Assembly (NCBI GenBank): GCA_034429275.1 | Contig: DAOUFU010000272.1 | Coordinates: 1 to 14,970 of the forward strand | DNA: 14,970 bases | DNA from: DAOUFU01 sp034429275 | GTDB lineage: Bacteria > Chloroflexota > Anaerolineae > Aggregatilineales > Aggregatilineaceae | Direction of reading: 5' to 3' | Part shown: positions 12,162 to 14,970 of the stretch, piece by piece | Numbering within the stretch: position 1 is the first letter of the stretch | How the letters are laid out: the number at the start of each line of letters is the position of its first letter | Position numbers and translations under genes: made by a program | The notes under the pieces: generated by a model | The model's database searches: none | Told to the model about the DNA's origin: nothing | Seen by the model: the letters and a program-made list of their open reading frames with translations, nothing else

Positions 12162-13316
12162 TCATCCCGCGCTGGCCGGGGCAGACGACCCGCCAGCGGG
12201 ATCGGCAAGCACGCCGCGCAGCGAGAGCGACTCGGCGAAGTGGCAGGCGACGTAGTGGGTCTCGCCCTCCACCTCGGCGACGGGCCGCAGCAGGGGTTCT
12301 TCGGTCTGGCAGCGGGCCTGGGCATACTGGCAGCGCGGATGAAAGTAGCAGCCGCCTGGCGGATTGGCCGGGTCGGCCACATCGCCTTCGAGCCGGATGC
12401 GGCGCTCACGGTTGCGCATCCGGGGATCGTGGATGGGCACGGCGGACATCAGCGCTTCGGTATAGGGATGCCTGGGGCGCGTGTAAAGCGCCATGGCCGG
12501 GGCCGTCTCGACCAGCTTGCCCACATACATGACGTTTACCCGGTCGCAGATGTGGCGGACAACGCTCAGGTCGTGGGCGATGAACAGATAGGTCAGCCCC
12601 AGGTCGGCCTGCAGGTCTTCGAGCAGGTTGAGAATCTGCGCGCGGATGGAGACATCCAGCGCCGAGATCGCCTCATCAGCGATGATCAGGCGCGGGGTGG
12701 TCGCCAGGGCGCGCGCGATAACGATGCGCTGGCGTTCGCCGCCGCTGAAGGCGTGCGGGTAGCGCTGCATATACTCCGGGCGCAGCCCGACTCGATGCAG
12801 CAGGCTCGCCACACGGTCTTCCAGTTCGCTGCCCGACGCCAGATGATTGACCTTCAGCACCTCGCCCACGATATCCGCAACGGTCATGCGCGGGTTGAGC
12901 GAGGAATAGGGGTCCTGAAAAATCATGCGGATTTGCTGGCGGTAGCGCCGGAGTTCCTGGCGGTTCAGTTGAGCCAGGTCCACCGCCTGACCTGGCTCAA
13001 CGCCTGAACCATCAGCGGAGCTGGTCTGATGGTAGAGGATTTCACCGCCGGTGGGCTGGTAGGCGCGCACGATGCAGCGGCCAATGGTGGTCTTGCCACA
13101 GCCGCTTTCGCCCACCAGGCCGAGCGTCTCGCCCTGGCGGATCTGGAAGCTGACACCGTCCACCGCCTTCACGTAGCTTACCAGCTTGCCCCAAAACCCG
13201 CTGCGCTTGGGGAACCACATCTTCAAATGGCGCACATCGAGCAGCACGCTGTCGTGGGCGCTGGCACCGGCGCTGCGCGCGCCCTGCGCCGCAGTCTCGC
13301 GGGTGGACTCACTCAT
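12162..13316 (-). CDS. Opp/Dpp-family ABC transporter ATP-binding protein (DppF-like)
   Basis: This is the second ATPase of an oligopeptide/dipeptide-type importer that would pair with the ATPase encoded just upstream. The 384-residue product has Walker A GESGCGKT (69-76), Q-loop Gln134 in IFQDPYSSLNPRM, signature FSGGE (190-194), Walker B LIIADEAISALD (210-221, with Ala where Pro is usual), H-loop His248 and the oligo_HPY C-terminal domain. Cys323, 329, 336 and 358 form the four-Cys C-terminal motif known from this family. The Walker A to Q-loop linker (about 96-115) is longer than usual and is encoded by a 19-bp hairpin (12962-13010). The start ATG overlaps the upstream stop by 8 bp; GAAGGGA lies about 10 nt before it. 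Substrate is perhaps oligosaccharide, by its GH3 neighbour. Confidence 0.95.
   Translation of the reverse strand: MSESTRETAAQGARSAGASAHDSVLLDVRHLKMWFPKRSGFWGKLVSYVKAVDGVSFQIRQGETLGLVGESGCGKTTIGRCIVRAYQPTGGEILYHQTSSADGSGVEPGQAVDLAQLNRQELRRYRQQIRMIFQDPYSSLNPRMTVADIVGEVLKVNHLASGSELEDRVASLLHRVGLRPEYMQRYPHAFSGGERQRIVIARALATTPRLIIADEAISALDVSIRAQILNLLEDLQADLGLTYLFIAHDLSVVRHICDRVNVMYVGKLVETAPAMALYTRPRHPYTEALMSAVPIHDPRMRNRERRIRLEGDVADPANPPGGCYFHPRCQYAQARCQTEEPLLRPVAEVEGETHYVACHFAESLSLRGVLADPAGGSSAPASAG
12962..13010. repeat. Long stem-loop embedded in the DppF-like coding sequence
   Basis: A perfect 12-bp inverted repeat, TTGAGCCAGGTC (12969-12980) with GACCTGGCTCAA (12989-13000), encloses an 8-nt loop. 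Directly outside it, GGTTCAG (12962-12968) and CTGAACC (13004-13010) extend the stem by 7 bp past a 3-nt bulge (13001-13003). The total is 19 paired bases in 49 nt, unusual for coding DNA. It encodes the variable linker between Walker A and Q-loop, residues about 103-118. Confidence 0.85.
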
Positions 13317-14370
13317 GCGACACCGTCCCTTCTTTCGCGTGTTCGCCCTGGTATTCCGGGTCATAGAGCAGGCATTCGACCTGGTGATTATCGCCGACCG
13401 GCACCATGCGGGGCTGGATGCGGTTGCACACCCCGTCGATCATCCGGTCGCAGCGCGGGTGGAACCGGCAGCCGGTCAGGTGCTCGTAGGGAGAGGGCAC
13501 CATGCCGCGAATCGGGTCCAACCGTGTGCGAGTGGGGCCGATCTTGGGGATCGAACGCATCAGCGAGATGGTATAGGGATGCTGCGGCGCATGGAACAGG
13601 GTATCCACATCGGCGAACTCGACCACCCGGCCCATGTACATCACCGCCACCGCGTCGGCTATCTCGGCCACCACGCCGAGATCGTGGGTGATAAACAGCA
13701 GCGACATGCCGTAATCGGCCTGAAGCTCGAACATCAAGTCGAGAATCTGGGCCTGGGTCGTCACATCCAGCGCGGTGGTCGGCTCGTCGGCGATCAGCAG
13801 CCGCGGATGGCACGACAGCGCCATCGCGATCATGCAGCGCTGACGCATTCCGCCGCTGAGCCGGAAGGGATATTCGTCGATGCGCACTTCGGGCTTGGGA
13901 ATGCCAACCCGCGCCAGCATGGCGATGGCGCGCTCACGCGCTTCGAGCCTGGTGACGCGGTTGTGCAGCCGGATGGTCTCGGTGATCTGGTTGCCGACGG
14001 TGTAGAGCGGGCTGAGCGAGGTCATCGGCTCTTGAAAGATCATGGCGATCTCGTTGCCGCGAATGTCGCGGATGGCCGCGCTGCGCGGGTGCATCGCCGT
14101 GATATCGACGGGCCGGGCCGCGCCATCGGGAGTCGGGCGGTGATAGAGGATGCGCCCGCCGACGATCCTGCCGGGGCGGTGCACGATCTGCAAAATGGCG
14201 CGCGCCGTGACACTCTTGCCGCAGCCACTCTCGCCCACCACGCACAGCGTTTTGCCGCGCCGGACGGTATAGGTCGCCCCGTCCACAGCCCTGACGACGC
14301 CCTCATTGGTGAAAAAATGGAGCCTGAGGTCCTGTACTTCGAGCAAAATATCGTTGGCTGGAATGGTCAT
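13309..14370 (-). CDS. Opp/Dpp-family ABC transporter ATP-binding protein (DppD-like)
   Basis: This is the first ATPase of the Opp/Dpp-type importer. The 353-residue product carries Walker A GESGCGKS (46-53), Q-loop Gln113 in IFQEPMTSLSPLY, signature LSGGM (171-175), Walker B LLIADEPTTALD (191-202), H-loop His229 and the oligo_HPY C-terminal domain with Cys301, 307, 315 and 333. In some DppD/OppD structures this Cys motif holds an iron-sulfur cluster. LSGGMRQR and DEPTTALDVTTQAQIL are standard for the D-type subunit, as LSGGE/FSGGE is for the F-type. ATG at 14370 is favoured because upstream in-frame residues are non-conserved and would overlap the permease gene; the ribosome-binding site is weak (AAGAGA). 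It is 25 bp downstream of the permease stop and overlaps the next gene by 8 bp, so the genes form one operon. Confidence 0.95.
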   Translation of the reverse strand: MTIPANDILLEVQDLRLHFFTNEGVVRAVDGATYTVRRGKTLCVVGESGCGKSVTARAILQIVHRPGRIVGGRILYHRPTPDGAARPVDITAMHPRSAAIRDIRGNEIAMIFQEPMTSLSPLYTVGNQITETIRLHNRVTRLEARERAIAMLARVGIPKPEVRIDEYPFRLSGGMRQRCMIAMALSCHPRLLIADEPTTALDVTTQAQILDLMFELQADYGMSLLFITHDLGVVAEIADAVAVMYMGRVVEFADVDTLFHAPQHPYTISLMRSIPKIGPTRTRLDPIRGMVPSPYEHLTGCRFHPRCDRMIDGVCNRIQPRMVPVGDNHQVECLLYDPEYQGEHAKEGTVSHE

Positions 14371-14395
14371 CGCACAGTCTCTTTTGCCACACACA

Positions 14396-14970
14396 TCAAT
14401 GATAGGGATCAGCCGCGTCGCGCAGGCCATCGCCCAGGAAGTTGAACATCAACACGGTGATCGACACGGCAGCTCCGGGCAGCAGCATCCAGGGCATATT
14501 GGCGATCACACGCACGCTCTGGGCATCTTTGAGCATGACGCCCCAGCTCACCACCGGCGGCTGCAGCCCCAGGCCGAGGAAGCTCAGCGCCGTCTCGCCC
14601 AGGATCATGCCGGGAATCGACAGCGTGATCGAGGCGATGATGTGGCTCAGGAACGAGGGGACCATGTGCTTGATGATGATGCGGGGGCGCGGCACACCAT
14701 CGAGTTCGGCGGCGAGAATGAAGTCTTCTTCGCGCAAAGCCAGGAAACGCCCACGCACCACGCGCGCCATGCCGGTCCACCCCAGCAGCGACAGGATGAC
14801 CGTGATGCCGAAATAGACTACGACCGGGTCCCAGCGCGCAGGGACGGCGGTCGCCATTGCCATCCACAAGGGGATATCGGGGATCGAACGCAACAGCTCG
14901 ATCAGGCGCTGGATCAGGTTATCGAGCCAGCCGCCGATCAGGCCGGAGACGCCGCCCAGCAGGATGCCCA
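14396..14970 (-). CDS. Opp/Dpp-family ABC transporter permease (DppC-like), 5' part missing
   Basis: This is the C-terminal ~190 residues of an inner-membrane permease; the frame is open through the window edge, so the start lies beyond 14970. The first visible residues (GILLGGVSGLIGGWLDN) match the standard DppC/OppC loop before RSIPDIPLW. The EAA coupling motif that docks onto the ATPases is AAELDGVPRPRIIIKHMVP. Further signatures are ETALSFLGLGLQPPVVSWG and the C-terminal FNFLGDGLRDAADP, which is nearly universal in DppC. About four transmembrane segments are visible. The stop is 25 bp before the DppD-like ATPase gene. The DppB-like partner permease and the substrate-binding protein should lie upstream, outside the window. 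Confidence 0.94.
   Translation of the reverse strand, partial: GILLGGVSGLIGGWLDNLIQRLIELLRSIPDIPLWMAMATAVPARWDPVVVYFGITVILSLLGWTGMARVVRGRFLALREEDFILAAELDGVPRPRIIIKHMVPSFLSHIIASITLSIPGMILGETALSFLGLGLQPPVVSWGVMLKDAQSVRVIANMPWMLLPGAAVSITVLMFNFLGDGLRDAADPYH

Noticed and set aside
12240..13007. A 255-codon plus-strand frame opposite the DppF-like gene
   Set aside because: Shadow of a conserved ATPase; no recognisable family.
13186..14445. A 419-codon open frame on the plus strand opposite the DppD-like gene
   Set aside because: Antisense shadow of two strongly conserved ATPase genes; His/Arg/Asp-rich with no motif.

Overview
This is a GC-rich, densely coding stretch of bacterial chromosome. Fourteen protein genes are supported, two of them cut by the window edges. 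I saw no rRNA, tRNA, CRISPR array, transposase or phage gene, and no gap above 200 bp. The mix suggests a Chloroflexota (Anaerolineae-like) bacterium: a membrane-anchored WD40 protein with proline/threonine linkers and bacterial SH3 domains, a cytoplasmic GH3 glycosidase beside an Opp/Dpp-type transporter, and GC-rich intergenic DNA. This assignment rests on gene style only and is moderate at best.

Region 1 (1-2345, + strand) is the end of a metal-chelate uptake operon: the C-terminus of a periplasmic-binding-type protein, a FecCD permease and an ATPase. Substrate could be ferric siderophore, heme or cobalamin. It ends in a GC hairpin and three copies of a 10-bp repeat.

Region 2 (2478-2906, - strand) holds two tandem, paralogous 62-residue hydrophobic membrane proteins that align without gaps.

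Region 3 (3063-5095) holds a GrpB/UPF0157 protein (-) and a radical SAM enzyme (+), divergently transcribed from a 191-bp region with a good sigma70-like promoter, a 12-bp tandem repeat, a hairpin and a long-range inverted repeat in the radical SAM leader. The radical SAM gene converges on region 4 with only 3 bp between stop codons.

Region 4 (5099-7000, -) is a signal-anchored seven-bladed WD40 protein with two C-terminal SH3b domains.

Region 5 (7110-8601) is a divergon: a MarR regulator (-), apparently leaderless, and an LCMT/TIGR00027-type SAM methyltransferase (+). Region 6 (8704-9903, +) is a lone GT4-type glycosyltransferase with its own promoter.

Region 7 (9927-14970, -) reads, in transcription order, DppC-like permease, DppD-like ATPase, DppF-like ATPase, candidate terminator, GH3 beta-glucosidase-like enzyme. 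The pairing suggests this Opp/Dpp-family transporter imports oligosaccharides that the signal-less GH3 enzyme hydrolyses in the cytoplasm. The DppF gene contains a striking 19-bp hairpin (12962-13010) in a linker longer than usual. Nothing here is clearly a new defence or mobile system. The best leads are that hairpin, the paired microproteins, the radical SAM leader and the transporter-glycosidase locus.
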